NCBI RefSeq assembly: GCF_001695575.1
Contig: NZ_LUAX01000007.1
Span: forward strand, 248,001-312,000
Origin: Vibrio europaeus
GTDB lineage: Bacteria > Pseudomonadota > Gammaproteobacteria > Enterobacterales > Vibrionaceae
Reading direction: 5' to 3'
DNA length: 64,000 bases
Of this stretch, positions 63,207-64,000 are shown in pieces. Under the pieces are notes generated by a model, which saw only the letters and a program-made list of their open reading frames with translations, made no database searches and had not been told where the DNA came from. Position numbers and translations under genes: made by a program. Position 1 is the first letter of the stretch, and every line of letters begins with the position of its first letter.

Positions 63207-64000
63207 ATGACAACGCTATTGATCAAAAACGCGACGCTACGCAATCAACAAGGTCTAAAACAGATCCTTATTGAGGACGGTCAATTTAAGCAAATTCTCG
63301 ACAACGATGCAGACCTTGCTTTTGACGGTAGTATTCTAGATGCCGAGGGTGGCTTAGCTGTCGCGCCTTTCTGTGAACCGCACATTCACTTAGATACCAC
63401 TCAAACGGCAGGTGAGCCTAGCTGGAATATCTCAGGAACCTTGTTTGAAGGTATTGAACGTTGGGCGGAGCGCAAAGAGCTCCTCTCTATTGAAGATGTA
63501 AAAAGCCGCGCGAAACAAACCCTAAAATGGCAGATCGCTAATGGTATCCAACATGTTCGTACTCATGTAGACGTTTCTGATCCAACGTTAATCGCCTTAA
63601 AAGCAATGCTTGAGGTTAAAGAAGAGATGAAAGAGTGGGTCGACATTCAAATTGTTGCTTTCCCGCAAGAAGGTATTCTCTCTTACCCAAATGGCAAAGA
63701 ACTGCTAGAAGAAGCGGTGCAATTAGGCGCAGATGTTATCGGTGCGATTCCCCATTTTGAGTTCACTCGCGAGTACGGCGTCGAGTCACTTCACTATGTA
63801 TTCGAACTCGCTCGCAAGTACGATCGCCTAATTGATGTTCACTGTGACGAAATTGATGACGAGCAATCACGCTTCGTTGAGACACTGGCTGCTCTAGCAC
63901 ACAAATATCAAATGGGCGACCGAGTGACAGCGAGCCACACTACAGCTATGGGGTCATACAACGGCGCGTATGCATCTCGCTTGTTCCGACTATTAAAAAT
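63207..64000 (+). CDS. codA: Cytosine deaminase (3' truncated by the window)
   Basis: The frame opens at ATG 63207 with AAGGAAGC before it and runs to the end of the window without a stop, giving 264 residues of an amidohydrolase matching E. coli CodA: FCEPHIHLDTTQTAG (the zinc HxH), ERWAERKELLS, HVRTHVDVSD, AFPQEGILSYPNG, GAIPHFEFTREYG, DVHCDEIDDEQSRF with the catalytic glutamate, and SHTTAM. It deaminates cytosine to uracil. The last third, including the final zinc-binding aspartate, lies outside. It is operonic with codB. Confidence 0.97.
   Translation, partial: MTTLLIKNATLRNQQGLKQILIEDGQFKQILDNDADLAFDGSILDAEGGLAVAPFCEPHIHLDTTQTAGEPSWNISGTLFEGIERWAERKELLSIEDVKSRAKQTLKWQIANGIQHVRTHVDVSDPTLIALKAMLEVKEEMKEWVDIQIVAFPQEGILSYPNGKELLEEAVQLGADVIGAIPHFEFTREYGVESLHYVFELARKYDRLIDVHCDEIDDEQSRFVETLAALAHKYQMGDRVTASHTTAMGSYNGAYASRLFRLLK

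Overview
The window is a contiguous piece of a Vibrio genome. The genus call rests on several independent signs: NadE, PyrC, CodB and CodA read as typical Vibrio/enteric orthologues; a complete quorum-sensing Qrr small-RNA gene with LuxO sites and a sigma-54 promoter lies at 61.2-61.5 kb; and there are four diguanylate-cyclase-type proteins and two chemoreceptors among many small transporters and paired regulators. The mix of accessory metabolism, exporters and few housekeeping genes suggests the smaller Vibrio chromosome, but that is inference. There are no rRNA or tRNA genes, no insertion sequence, no phage block and no CRISPR array.

Layout. 1-8.7 kb: a Kef-type K+/H+ antiporter (5' end missing), a MATE efflux pump, two EamA exporters (the first behind a short leucine-rich leader ORF and competing hairpins), a two-domain glutaredoxin, an unlisted 45-residue ORF, a Bcr/EmrD-type MFS pump and its divergent LysR regulator. 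8.8-16.7 kb: GAF-GGDEF-EAL protein, secreted hypothetical, a NadD-like adenylyltransferase divergent from nadE, a PlsC-like acyltransferase, a cupin protein and a Cache chemoreceptor. 16.7-27.7 kb: GH13 amylase, FrnE-like DsbA protein, M14-type peptidase, AraC/EamA divergent pair, PAS-GGDEF, a MOSC-reductase-ferredoxin fusion, a Pmp3/YqaE small membrane protein, pyrC with a PurR-like operator, and a membrane GGDEF protein. 27.7-36 kb: mesX-mesD (oxygen-dependent, folate-independent methionine synthase pair), a DUF1826 gene behind a Zur-type palindrome, a CRP-linked secreted protein, LysR, a crotonase, two small proteins and a chemoreceptor.

36.2-43.1 kb is one tightly packed MoxR-Bat operon (MoxR ATPase, DUF58, DUF4381, BatA, BatB-BatC fusion, BatD), with a 24-glutamine tract coded by a CAACAG tandem repeat. 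43-50 kb: outer-membrane barrel, GAF-GAF-GGDEF protein, L,D-transpeptidase, YddG exporter, OsmC and Gfo/Idh/MocA proteins, LysE exporter. 50-57 kb: LysR and Lrp regulators facing a YjeH-type exporter, a periplasmic binding protein, a class II amidotransferase and a MocR/flavin-oxidase divergent pair. 57-64 kb: AraC regulator facing a DUF3302-HlyD pair, mgtE, the qrr gene, a perfect 8-copy 8-bp tandem repeat, and codB-codA (codA cut by the window end).

Functional threads: export of amino acids and drugs (at least ten exporters, most next to a regulator), c-di-GMP signalling, pyrimidine/purine salvage (pyrC and codBA both with PurR-like boxes), and quorum sensing. Starts were adjusted from the longest reading frame wherever a ribosome binding site or family alignment favoured an internal codon; these choices are stated per gene.
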